NCBI RefSeq assembly: GCF_014200455.1 | Contig: NZ_JACHBW010000007.1 | Span: 186,001 to 250,000, forward strand | Source of the DNA: Paraburkholderia bannensis | GTDB taxonomy: Bacteria; Pseudomonadota; Gammaproteobacteria; Burkholderiales; Burkholderiaceae | Direction: 5' to 3' | Length of the DNA: 64,000 nucleotides | Shown here: piece after piece, positions 50,318 through 61,500 of the stretch | How positions within the stretch are numbered: the first letter of the stretch is position 1 | Layout of the letters: every line of letters starts with the position of its first letter | Program-made: the position numbers and the translations under genes | The notes under the pieces: generated by a model | What the model saw: only the letters and a program-made list of their open reading frames with translations | Database searches by the model: none | What the model was told of the DNA's origin: nothing

Positions 50318-52588
50318 TCACGCCGACAGCCGCTCGCGCAACTGCTGGCCGATGACAGCCGAACCCGCCGCACGGAACATCTGGTTATGCAAGCCCGGCA
50401 CCTCGGTGACGACCAGCTTGCCCGTGATGACTTCGTCCCAGCCCATCGCATGCGAGAACAGACGGCCCTTGAGCACCTGGGCGCTGCGAAAGATCTGCAC
50501 GTCGCCGTCATAAGGCGCCGGACGATAGCGTGCCTGCTGTTCGCGCAGATAGCCGATATTGCGGCCGTACCAGAGATTCTCGTCGATCATGTTGCTGGCG
50601 CCTTCATTCTTCAGGATGCCGAACTTGACCGCGAGCTGGGTCAGACGCAGCAGGCGCACGGTGCGAAATTGCTGGAGGAAGTGAATCATGGATATCTCGC
50701 CGCGCTTTGCCAGACGGTAGTCGCGCGGGATGTCGTCCATGCGCACCTGGACCTTGCGCCAGAGCCGGTCGTACCAGGGCATCTGCTCGCGATAGCCGGG
50801 GCACCAGGAGTCGTTGAGAATGACGAGCTCCACCGTGTCACCTTCGCGACGCAGCTGATGGGCGGCTTCCAGCGCCATCGCGCCCAGCACGCAGTAGCCC
50901 ATGAGGATATACGGCCCTTCCGGCTGGATCGTCTTGATGAGCCTGACCGCGTCCGCGGCGAGGTCCTCGAAGGCGCGCGGCGGCAAGTGCTGCGGCGTCT
51001 TCGGCACCATCGGCATATCGACGACAGGCCGTTGCGCGCCGACCTGCTGCGCGAGTTCGTAAAATACGGCGATGTTGTTGAGCACGATGATGGGCGTTTG
51101 TGTGCCGTGCTCGTTGAATCGCACGATGTTGTGCGCCTTCGCTTCCAGCTCCGCGCGACTCATGAAGCCGCTCACGCCGACATCGGCGCGCGCTTGCACC
51201 GCTTGCACCGGCCGCGGTTGCGCCGCGGCAGGCGCGGGCCGTTCGGCCTGTATCTCCACGCTCTCCAGCATTTCGCGCCACTTCGCGAGATGGCCGTCGA
51301 TCGTCTCCAAGTCGTAAAGATCGAGATCGCCCTCACACGAAATGCGCCAGCCTTCGGGCCGCCGCACCATGAAGAAGTTGAGGTCGTAAAGTGCGCCCGC
51401 ATTGAACGAGGGCGAGGTTGTGGCGGCGAATTCGCCGCTGCGCACCTCGTCGCCCATGCCGACGAAGCTCTGCTGCAAGGCGAAGTTCACCGGGCAAAGC
51501 GGCGGCCGTTCCGCGCCCGAGGTTTCGCCGACCATGTCGAGCATCTCCTCGAACGGCACGTGCAGATGTTCGATCGCATCGCTGAGCTTGGCGCCGCATT
51601 GCGCGATGACGGCGCTCAGCGCGCTGCCCGGCGCCACGTCCAGACGCAGGATCACCGTGTTGATGAGCGGCCCGACCACACCTTCGAGTTCCTGCTGATC
51701 GCGCACCGACATTTGCGTGCCGATCGCCACGCGCGTGCCGCCGGCGGCGCTTTGCAACGCCATCGCGAGGCTCGCGGCAGCGACGCTGAAGAGCGTCACG
51801 CCTTGCGCCTTGGCGGAGTCGATCAGGTGCTCGCTTAGTTCGCCCGGCAACAGTATCGAGCGGATCGCGCCCCGGAAGCGGCGCGTTTGAGGGCGCGCGC
51901 GATCGCCCGGCACATCGAAGCGGCTGAAGTCGTGCAGTTCGCGGCGCCAGTGGGCGCGCGCGCCCTCGAGTGCGCCGCTTGCAAGAAACTCCTCCTTCCA
52001 CAGCGCGTAGTCGCCATGATGCAGCTCGACATCGGCGTAAGCGGCGAGCCTGCCGGCGCGCAACGCCGCCAGTCCTTCCACCAGTTCGCGCACCAGAATC
52101 GCGAACGACCAGCCGTCCATCACCAGCGAATGGAACGTCAGCTGCAATTCGCCTTGCGTGCTGGAGCGCGGCAGCCACACCGCGCGCAAGAAGGAGGCGG
52201 ATGCAAGGTCGAACGGCGTGCGCGCCTGCTCCCCGCCGACGCGTTCGGCCTCGGCGCGCGCGGCTTGATCGTCGCGGCCAGTGAGGTCGATCACGTCCAG
52301 ACGCAGGGGCGTGTCGCTCCATACCTGCTGGCGCAGTCCCGCGCCCGTCATCAGAAAGCCGGTGCGCAGGATTTCATGCCGCGCGACCAGCCCCGCCAGC
52401 ACCTGTTCGAGGCTCGCGGCGTCCAGCGGTCCGGACAACTGCAGACGGAACGCGATGTTGAGCGCGGATGCCTGCGGGGACGCCTTCTGCTCGTGCCAGA
52501 ACCGCACCTGGCAGGCGGTCGCGGGGAACAGCGCGTAACCGGTTTGCGCCGCCTCGGCCGGGACGATCTTCAACGCTGTGCCGTTCAT
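50318..52588 (-). CDS. NRPS condensation-thioesterase protein with an atypical C domain
   Basis: 756 aa, C-TE. The condensation domain (about 15-440) has clear core motifs (RHEILRTGF, VGPLINTVILRLD, HLHVPFEEMLD), but its catalytic HHxxxDG motif reads HSLVMDG: the second, catalytic His is Ser. An Ala/Pro linker (about 445-475) leads directly to an alpha/beta-hydrolase thioesterase (about 480-756). The nucleophile elbow there is GYCVLG, Cys instead of Ser, with a likely acid in LVILNDSW and His in VPGLHNQMF. No carrier domain lies between the two. It starts 3 bp after the NRPS stop and should act last, releasing the chain from PCP2. Confidence 0.9.
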   Translation of the reverse strand: MNGTALKIVPAEAAQTGYALFPATACQVRFWHEQKASPQASALNIAFRLQLSGPLDAASLEQVLAGLVARHEILRTGFLMTGAGLRQQVWSDTPLRLDVIDLTGRDDQAARAEAERVGGEQARTPFDLASASFLRAVWLPRSSTQGELQLTFHSLVMDGWSFAILVRELVEGLAALRAGRLAAYADVELHHGDYALWKEEFLASGALEGARAHWRRELHDFSRFDVPGDRARPQTRRFRGAIRSILLPGELSEHLIDSAKAQGVTLFSVAAASLAMALQSAAGGTRVAIGTQMSVRDQQELEGVVGPLINTVILRLDVAPGSALSAVIAQCGAKLSDAIEHLHVPFEEMLDMVGETSGAERPPLCPVNFALQQSFVGMGDEVRSGEFAATTSPSFNAGALYDLNFFMVRRPEGWRISCEGDLDLYDLETIDGHLAKWREMLESVEIQAERPAPAAAQPRPVQAVQARADVGVSGFMSRAELEAKAHNIVRFNEHGTQTPIIVLNNIAVFYELAQQVGAQRPVVDMPMVPKTPQHLPPRAFEDLAADAVRLIKTIQPEGPYILMGYCVLGAMALEAAHQLRREGDTVELVILNDSWCPGYREQMPWYDRLWRKVQVRMDDIPRDYRLAKRGEISMIHFLQQFRTVRLLRLTQLAVKFGILKNEGASNMIDENLWYGRNIGYLREQQARYRPAPYDGDVQIFRSAQVLKGRLFSHAMGWDEVITGKLVVTEVPGLHNQMFRAAGSAVIGQQLRERLSA

Positions 52589-52591
52589 CGC

Positions 52592-55500
52592 TCACATACC
52601 TCCTGCGTTTCTACGCTTGAAGTTGAGGATCGAAGGCCGCGCCGCGGCGGCCGCATCGGCCAGTTCTTCCACGTGTGCGCCGTCGAGGCTTTGCGCCAGT
52701 TGCGCGATCGAGACGTTCTTCATCAGTTGACGCGCGTCGACGCCCAAGCCGCTTTCGTTCACGCGCGCGACGATGCGGAACAGTTGCAGGCTGTCCGCGC
52801 CGAGGCTGAAGAACGGCTGGTCGATGCCGACTTGCTGCAGACCCAGCACATCGGCCCAGATCGAGACGAGCGTGGCTTGCGTCGGCGTCAGTGCGGCGGG
52901 CTCGCTTGCCGCGACGGGCGCTTTGGCGATCGCTTCGTCGGCCTGGGTGCTCTGCGCGCTTTGCGCCTCGACCGGCGCGGCAACCTGCGGCACGGCCTTG
53001 AGCGCCGGATGTGCCGTACGCGCCGGCGCAGCCACCATGTCGGCGGTCGGCACCGGCAGCGCCTTGCGGTCGAGCTTGCCGTTCTGCGTTTGCGGCAGGG
53101 CGCCAAGCGTCATCCACAAGGTCGGGACCATATAGGCCGGCAGTTCCGTTGCCACGTGCGCGGCGACTTCGCCGAGATCGGTCTTGCCGCCAGACGCTTC
53201 GACGACGTAGCCGACGAGGCGCGGATGGCCCGCCACGCTATGGAGCGCTACGGCCGCCGCGGCGACGCCGGGCGCTTTACGCAGCGCCGCTTCGATATCT
53301 CCGATCTCGATACGGAAGCCGCGCAGCTTGATCTGCTGGTCGCGGCGGCCCAGATGCTGCAGCGAGCCGTCCGCCAGGCGCTTCGCAAGATCGCCGGTGC
53401 GGTAGAGACGCACTGGAGCTGCGCCTTCGACCGCGATCGTCTGGAACGCGGCATCGGTCAGATCGGGGCGCTTGAAGTAGCCAGTCGCAAGACCTTCGCC
53501 GCCGATCCACAATTCGCCGGTGACGCCTTGCGGCGCGAGGCGCAGCTCGTCGGTCAGCACGTGCAACTGCGTATTGGCAAGCGGGGCGCCGATCACCACC
53601 GGGCCGCCCGTCTGCACACGCGCGGCGGCCGACCAGATCGTCGTTTCGGTGGGACCGTACAGGTTCCAGACTTCGGCGCCGGTGGCGAGCAGGTCGTCGG
53701 CGAGATCGCGCGGCAGCGGTTCGCCGCCGCACAGGATCTTGAAGCCTTGCGGCGCCTTGAAGCCGGCTTCGAGGAGCATGCGCCAGAGCGACGGCGTGGC
53801 TTGCAGCATCGTGGACGCCTGCGCTTTGAGGCGCGCCACCAGCTCGTAGCCGGTGCGCACTTCGGCATGCCCGGCGACGAACACCTGGCCGCCGGCGACG
53901 AGCGGCAGGAATAGTTCGAGACCCGAAATATCGAAGGAGAAGGTGGTGACCGCCACGATGCGATCTTGCGCCGTGAAGCCTGGCGCCTGCGCCATCGAAA
54001 GCAGGAAGTTGCTCAGCGCGCGATGGGGAATTTCCACGCCCTTCGGCTGGCCCGTCGAGCCCGACGTGAAGATTACGTAGGCCGCATCGGCATCGTGCAC
54101 CTGGGGCAGCGTCACGCTCGCGTCGTCATGTTGCGCGAGCAGCGCTTCCAGTTCGAGCACGCGATGCTCAAGCGGTTCCAGTACCGTGCGGCTTTGAGCA
54201 TCGCTAAGCACGGCGGCGATGTCGGCGCCGTCGAGAATCTGGTGCAGGCGCGCGGCCGGCATCGTCATGTCGAGCGGGACGTACGCGCAGCCCGCCCGCC
54301 ACACGCCGATCATGGCGGCCACGGTCATCGCCGTGCGTTCCATGGCGATGGCGATTCGCTCGCGCGGTGCAATGCCTGCTGCCACGAGACGGCGTGCGAT
54401 CTGGTTGGCGCGCGCGTCGAGCTCGCGATAGGTGAAGCTCGCCAGTTCGTCGCGTACGGCAATTGCATCGGGCGTCTGGTGGGCCTGCACGGCGATCAGC
54501 GCGGCAGCCGTCTGCGAAAGTTCGTAGGCGCGTTGCGAGGCATTCAGTTCGTCGCGCAGATGGCGGATCTCGGTGTCGCTGAGCAGCGGCAGGGCGGCGA
54601 CCGGCGTATCGGCGTCGCGGGCGATCGCCGTCAGCAGCGTTTCGTAGTGGCCGAGCCAGCGCTGGATCGTCGCTTCGTCGTAGACATCGGTGTTGAAGTC
54701 GCAATCCAGACGCAGACCTTGCGCCGATTCGATCACATTCAGGAACAGATCGAAGTTGCAATAGGCCTTTGCATTGGGTGCGAAGCGCGTGCTCACGCCC
54801 GCCATGTCGAGCTGCGAATCGACCTTCTCCAGGTTGAATTGCAGATCGGTCAGCGGCAGACGGCTGAAGTCGCGCTTGATGCCGAGGTCGCGCACCAGCG
54901 CGCCATACGTGTAGTTCTGGCGGTCGCCCGCGTCGTAGAGATGGTCGCGCACGGCTTTCATGTGCGCGGCGAACGGCTGTGCGCGATCGAACTTCACACG
55001 CAGCGGCAGGAAGTTCACGCAGTGGCCGACCAGCAGTGCCTCACCGGCTTGCGACTGACCCGCCATCGGCGCGGCGATCACCACATCGTCGCGGCCCGCC
55101 AGGCTGCCGAACAGAACCTGCGCGCCGCCGAACAACGCGGCAAACAGCGAACAGCCCTGTTTCGAGGCGGCGGTCTTGAGCTGCTTGAGCAGATCGGCGC
55201 TGAGCAGGCGCGTCGTCGAGGCGCCGTTGAAGCTTTTCACTTCGGGCCGTGCACGGTCGCCAGGCAGGTCGAGCTGCGGCGCGCCCTCGCGATGCAGGTT
55301 CATCCAGAAGTCGCGCGTTTCCTTGTCCACGCCGGCTTCGTCCTGCGCCTTGGCGAAGGCGAGGAAGCTTTGCACTTCGTCGAGTTCGGCGGCGTTGCCC
55401 GAGACTTCGGCGGCGTACAGCGCCTGCAGATCGCGCAGGATGATGTTGATCGACCAGCCATCGCAGATGATGTGATGCGCGGTGAACACGAAAGCCCACT

Positions 55501-58500
55501 TGCCGGCTTCCAGACGCACGAGTGCCGCGCGCGCCAGCGGAGCGCGAGTGAGATCGAAGACCTCGCGCGCTTCCGCATCGATCAGCGCGGCGAGCTGGTC
55601 GTGCGCATCGGCGTGGCCGCTCAGATCGATCTGTTCGAGCGGCACGCGAGCGGCCGGATCCGCAAACATCGTGTCGCCGACGCGCGAGAAGTGCGCACGC
55701 AATGCATCGTGGCGCGCGACGGTTGCGGCGAAGGCGCGTTCGAAGGCGGCTTCGTTCAGAGCGCCGTTCAATTCCAGCGTGAACGATTCGTTGAATGCGA
55801 GCGAGGCGGCATGGCTTTGCTGCGCCGACATCCAGATCTCTTTCTGCGGCTCGGTGAGCGGCGCTTGCGTGAGCGGCGGCACTGCTTCAGCCGCAACCGG
55901 TTGCGTCGCATTGCCCAGAATGCCCGCGCCCTGCAGCGCGGCGATGCTGGCGACAAAGGCGTCGCCGATCTTGCGGATGTCTTCGTCCGAATGGCTCGTG
56001 GTCAGGAAGCAGGGGAAGCCTTCCATGATATGCACGCCTAGATAGCGCATATAGGCATAGAACAGGCTGCCCAGGCGGTCCTCGCCCGCGAAACTGATGT
56101 AGAACCAGCTCGAGAAGCTTTCCGCGCGCGTGGCGATGCCGACTTTCTCCAGATGCGTGTTGATGCGCTGCACGAGTCCTTCCATGCGCGCGCCGAGCGT
56201 TTCCTGCAGCGCCGGCCCGGCGGCCTTGAGATGCAGCAGAACGGCTTTCATCGCGGCCAGCACCACGGGGTGGCGCACGAAGGTGCCGGCGAAGAACGTG
56301 GGCGGCACTTCGGGCACCGAAGCATCGCCGAATTGCCATTGGCCGCCGTCGAGCGCATCCATGTATTGCGCGCTGCCGGCGAGCACCCCGACCGGCAACC
56401 CGCCACCCACCACCTTGCCGTAGGTTGCCATGTCGCCCTTGATGCCCCAGTAGCCTTGCATCCCGGCCGGGTGCACACGAAAGCCCGTGACCACCTCGTC
56501 GACGATCAGTGCGGACTCGTTGGCGGCCGTCACTTCGCGCAGTTGCTGCACGAATTCCTTCGGACGCAGATTCGGATGGCGCGACTGCACCGGCTCGATC
56601 AGCACGGCGGCGATGTCGTCGATATTGGCCTTGATCCATTCGAGGCTTTCGGTGCGTGCGTAGGGCAGCACGACCATATTGCCGACCGAACTGTTCGGGA
56701 TGCCGGGGGCGAGCGGGAAGGCGCGCGGAACACCGGCTTCGCTGCCCGGCTTGACCAGCACTTCGTCGAACTGGCCGTGATAGTCGCCGTCGAAGCAGAC
56801 CACCCTTTCCTTGCCCGTGACGGTGCGCGCGAGACGCATCGCGGCCATCACGGCTTCCGAGCCGGTGTTGCAGAACGTGACGCGCTCATGGCCGGTCATC
56901 TCGGCGAACATCTGCGCGACTTCGCCTGCGAGCGGCGATTGCGGCCCGATCGCGAAGCCTTCGGCCATCTGCGCGTTGACAGCGTCCACCACGAAGTCCG
57001 GCGTGTGGCCGAAGGCGGTCTGGCCGTAGCCGTTCACGAGGTCGATGTACTCGTTGCCGTCCACGTCCCAGATCTTCGAGCCTTTCGAGCGCTGCGCGAC
57101 GATCGGATAGACGAGTTCCTTCCACTCTTCGCGAAAGCCGCTGGCCGTGCGCGGGTCGGCGAGCACGGCGCGGTACGACTGCGTGCGCGACTTCGAGGTG
57201 GCGGTTTTCGCCGAGTAGCGCGTCGTAAGATCGGCGATGAACGCGCTCTGCGCGTCGGTCATTTGCGCCGAGTTCGTCGCGCCGGGTTTGTAGGCGGTGA
57301 AGCGCGTCGGGCGGTTTTCTTCGAACTTGATCTCGGGGCCGGCGGCGTGCGCGGCCGCGGCGGCCGCGACGGGCACCGCAACCGGAGCGGGCGCGGCCGC
57401 CGCTGCCGGCGCTGCGATCGCCGCAATCGGCGCGACGGGCTGCGCAACCGCCAGCGGCACGCCTTGCAGCACTTCGAGCTGACGCGTCATCAACGATTGC
57501 ATGGCCGCGATCTGATCGCGGATCACCGATTGCACGTCGCCCGTCGCGGGCATCGCGGGCATCGCGGGCATCGCGGTCATCGCGGTCGAGGCGGTGACTG
57601 CGGTAACGACGGGCGTGGCGGCCGTGGCGCCAGCCGGAGCCGCTGCCGCAGCGGCCTCAACAGGCGCGGGTGCGGGCGCGGCGGCTGGTTCCGGATCGGG
57701 CGGCAGCGCGCCGTCCAGGAACTGAGCGAGCGCGGGCAGCGTCGGGTAGTCGCTCATGATCTGGCGGAAGCTGATCGTCACGTCGTAGCGGCGGCGCAGC
57801 TGGCGCGAGACCTGCCCCATGAACAGCGAGTCGTAGCCAAGATCCCAGAAGGTCACATCCGGATTGGACGTATCCGGCGCTTCGCCCGACATTTCGGTGA
57901 GAAGCGACGCCAGTTCGGCGACGAGACGCGGCTTGCGATCGATTTGTGCGGTTTGTGCCATGGCGGTCTGAGGAAGGTCGGTAATCGCGTTGAGGGAAGC
58001 AGGTGCGGCAATCGCCGCCGCTTGCGTCGTGATCGGGCGGGATGCGGCCGTTGCGGGCGCATCGATCCAGTGGCGTTCGGGTTCGAAGGGGTAAGTCGGC
58101 AGCGCGATGCGTTGGGCGTCTTCGCTCTGAAGGCGCGTCCAGTCCGGCGTGATGCCATTCAGCCACAGCCGCCCGGTTGCTTCGGCGAAGACGGCAAGCT
58201 CGCGCTCGCGCAGCGCGAAATCGGGCAGCGAAGCGATGGCGGCCTGATAGCGGTCCTTGGGCAGGCCTTGCGTGGCGAAGGTCGCCAGCGTGCGGCCGGG
58301 GCCGATTTCGAGCAGCAGCGGCTTGCCCTGCGCCGTTACCGTGGCGAGCGCGTCGCCGAAACGCACCACATCGCGGCAATGGCTGGCCCAGTAACGTCCG
58401 GACACGGGACGATCCGACGCCGCCCATTGGCCGGTGACGGACGACACGTACGGGATTTTCGGCAGCGCAAACGTCAGGTTGCCCGCGACTTTGGCAAGCT

Positions 58501-61500
58501 CCTCGACGACGCCGGACATCATGCGCGAATGAAACGCGTGCGACGTATGCAGACGCCGATGCTCGATGTCGCGCGCCTTCAAGGTGGCCTCGAACGCCTC
58601 GACTGCCGCAAACGGGCCCGCCACGACACAAAGCGACGGCGCATTGATGGCCGCGAGATCGACGTCTTCGGGCAACGTGGCGCGCAGCTCGGCCTCCGGC
58701 AGGCGCACGACCAGCATCGCGCCTGGTTCCGCCGCCTGCATGAGCGCGCCGCGCTGGGCGATCAGGCGCAACGCGTCCTCGAAGCCGATCGCTTCGGCCA
58801 CGCAGGCCGCCACCAGTTCGCCGATGCTGTGGCCGATCATCGCCGTCGGCTTGATGCCGCGCGCCATCCACACCTGCGCCAGCGCGTATTCGGTGAGAAA
58901 GAGCGCGGGCTGTGCGTAGATCGTCGAGCGGATCGGGTGCGGGGTATCGTCGCCCTCGGGGGCGTCGCTCAGCAGCAGGGTGCGGATGTCGAGCCCGAGC
59001 TGCGGTTCGAGCGCCAGTGCGCCCTTGTCGATCCACTCGCGATAGACCGGCTCGGTGCGATAGAGCGCCGCGCCCATGCCAGGATATTGCGCGCCCTGGC
59101 CGGGGAACATGAAGACCACCGGGGGCGTGGCCTGCGGAGCCTGGGCTTCGATCGCGCCTTTTTGCAGCTTTGCCAGCGCCTGATCGAGGCTGTCAGCGAC
59201 AATCACTGCGCGGTGAGGGAAGGCGCGGCGGCCGGTTTGCAGCGTCGCGGCCACGTCGCCGAGCGAGATCGACGGGCGCGCCGCCAGATGGCTGGCGAGA
59301 TTCGCCTTCGCGCGTTCGAGGGCGCCGGCGCTGCGAGCGGACAGCGGCAGAAGCTGCAGCGCAGGTTGCGCGTTCGCCTGCACGCGTGCGCGCTTGGGCG
59401 CTTCTTCCAGCACCACATGGACGTTGGTGCCGCCCACGCCGAACGAACTCACGCCCGCGCGGCGCGGCGTCGGGCCATCGTCCCACGCCCGCGCGGTGGC
59501 GTTGAAGTAGAACGGGCTGCTGGCGGCGTCGATGCCCGGATTGGGCGACTGGAAATGCAGCAGCGGCGGCAGCGTGCGATCGCGCAGCGCGAGCGACGCC
59601 GCGATCAGGCCGGTGACGCCCGCCGCTGCATCGAGATGGCCGACATTGGCCTTGGCCGAACCGAGCGCGCAGAACTGGCCGCCCTCGACGCCGCCGAGGC
59701 GAAACGCCTGCACGAGCCCGGCGAATTCGATCGGATCGCCCAGCGGTGTGGCGGTGCCATGCGCCTCGACATAGCCAATCGTCGCCGGGTCGATATCCGC
59801 TTCGGCGTGGGCGATGGCGATGGCGCGCGCCTGCGCATCGACGCTTGGCGCGGTGAAGCCGACCTTGTCGGAACCATCATTGTTCATGCCCACGCCGCGA
59901 ATCACGGCGCTGATCGGATCGTGGTCGGCGATGGCGTCTTCGAGGCGCTTGAGCAGCACCACGCCCGCGCCGCTGCCGAATACCGTGCCCTTCGCGTTGG
60001 CGTCGAACGGACGGCACACGCCGTCGGGCGCGCCCATGCCGCCTTCCTCGTAGAAGTAGCCGCGCTTTTGCGGGAAGGTGATCGACACGCCGCCGGCCAG
60101 CGCCATGTCGCAGCGTCCCGCGCGCAGGTTCTCGACGGCGAGTCCGATCGCGGTGAGCGAGGTGGAGCAGGCGGTCTGCACGGAGATCGCCGGGCCCTTG
60201 AGGCCGAGTTTGTAGGCCGTGCGCGTGGCGACGAAATCGCCCGCGCCCACCAGCTTTTGATATTCGCCGATCTGGAACTGGCTCGTGAATTCGTCGATCA
60301 CGCTGCGATCCGAAAGCACGTGCTTGAGGAAGTACGTGTTCATCGACGTGCCGGCGAATACGCCGACCGCGCCTGCGACGGCGGCGGGATCGTAGCCCGC
60401 GTCCTCGAACGCTTCCCACGCGATCTCGAGGAACAGACGCTGTTGCGGATCGGTCAGCGCGGCTTCGCGCGCCAGCATGCCGAAAAAGCCCGCATCGAAA
60501 CGGTCGACATCGGAAAGAATCGGACGCGCCTTCACATAGCGTTCTTCGCGGCGCGCGTCGTCGTCGAAACTGTCTTCGAGTTCCGACACATCGAAATGCG
60601 TGATGCAGTCGCGGCCCGCAAGCAGGTTGGCCCACAGTTCGGCAACGTTGCGCGCGCCCGGAAAGCGTCCGGCCATGCCGATCACGGCGATCGCGCCGCC
60701 CGCCGTGGTGCGGCGGCGCTCGATCGCGCCGCATTGCTGCGTGCTGAGCGTCGCGCGCAGATGCGTGACCAGCGCATCGACGTTCGGATGGCGGAACAGA
60801 TCGACCAGTGCGATGCCCGCGCTCACGTCGCGCACGATGATCGCGTGCGCGCGCATCAGATCGAGCGAACGCAGACCGAGATCGAAGAAGTTCGCACGGC
60901 GTTCGACGGTTTTGCCAAGGAGTCCTTCGAAGACGGCGGCGAGTTTGCCGGCGAGGTCGTCGTCCTGTGTCTGCGTGGCGATCGTATTGACCGTGTTGAG
61001 TGCGGATGCGGCGGGCACGTCGAGAAGCGCGAGCAGCGCCTTGCGGTCGATCTTGCCGTTCGGCGTCAACGGAAAGTCGGGCAGCACGCGCAACTGTGCC
61101 GGCATCATGTAGTCGGGCAGGGCAGCTTTAAGATGCGCGCGCAGCGCGTCGAGCAAGGTCGATGCCGACGCGGCGTCGGCCTTCACGAAGCCTGCGATGG
61201 CCTTGCCACTGTGGCCTTCGAATGCCGCTACGGCCGCATCAGCGACGCCGGGCGCAACGCGCAGCGCATGCTCGATTTCGTCGAGTTCGATGCGCTTGCC
61301 CGCAATCTTGATCTGCCGGTCGTTGCGGCCCAGGAAAGCGATTGCGCCGTCCGGGCGGCGGCGCACGAGGTCGCCGGTGCGATACAGCTTCGCGCCCGGC
61401 GTGAAGACGTCATCGACGAACTTCTGTGCCGTCAGTTCGGGGCGATTGAGGTAGCCGAGCGCGACGCCGTCGCCGCCAACCACGAGTTCGCCAACTTCGC

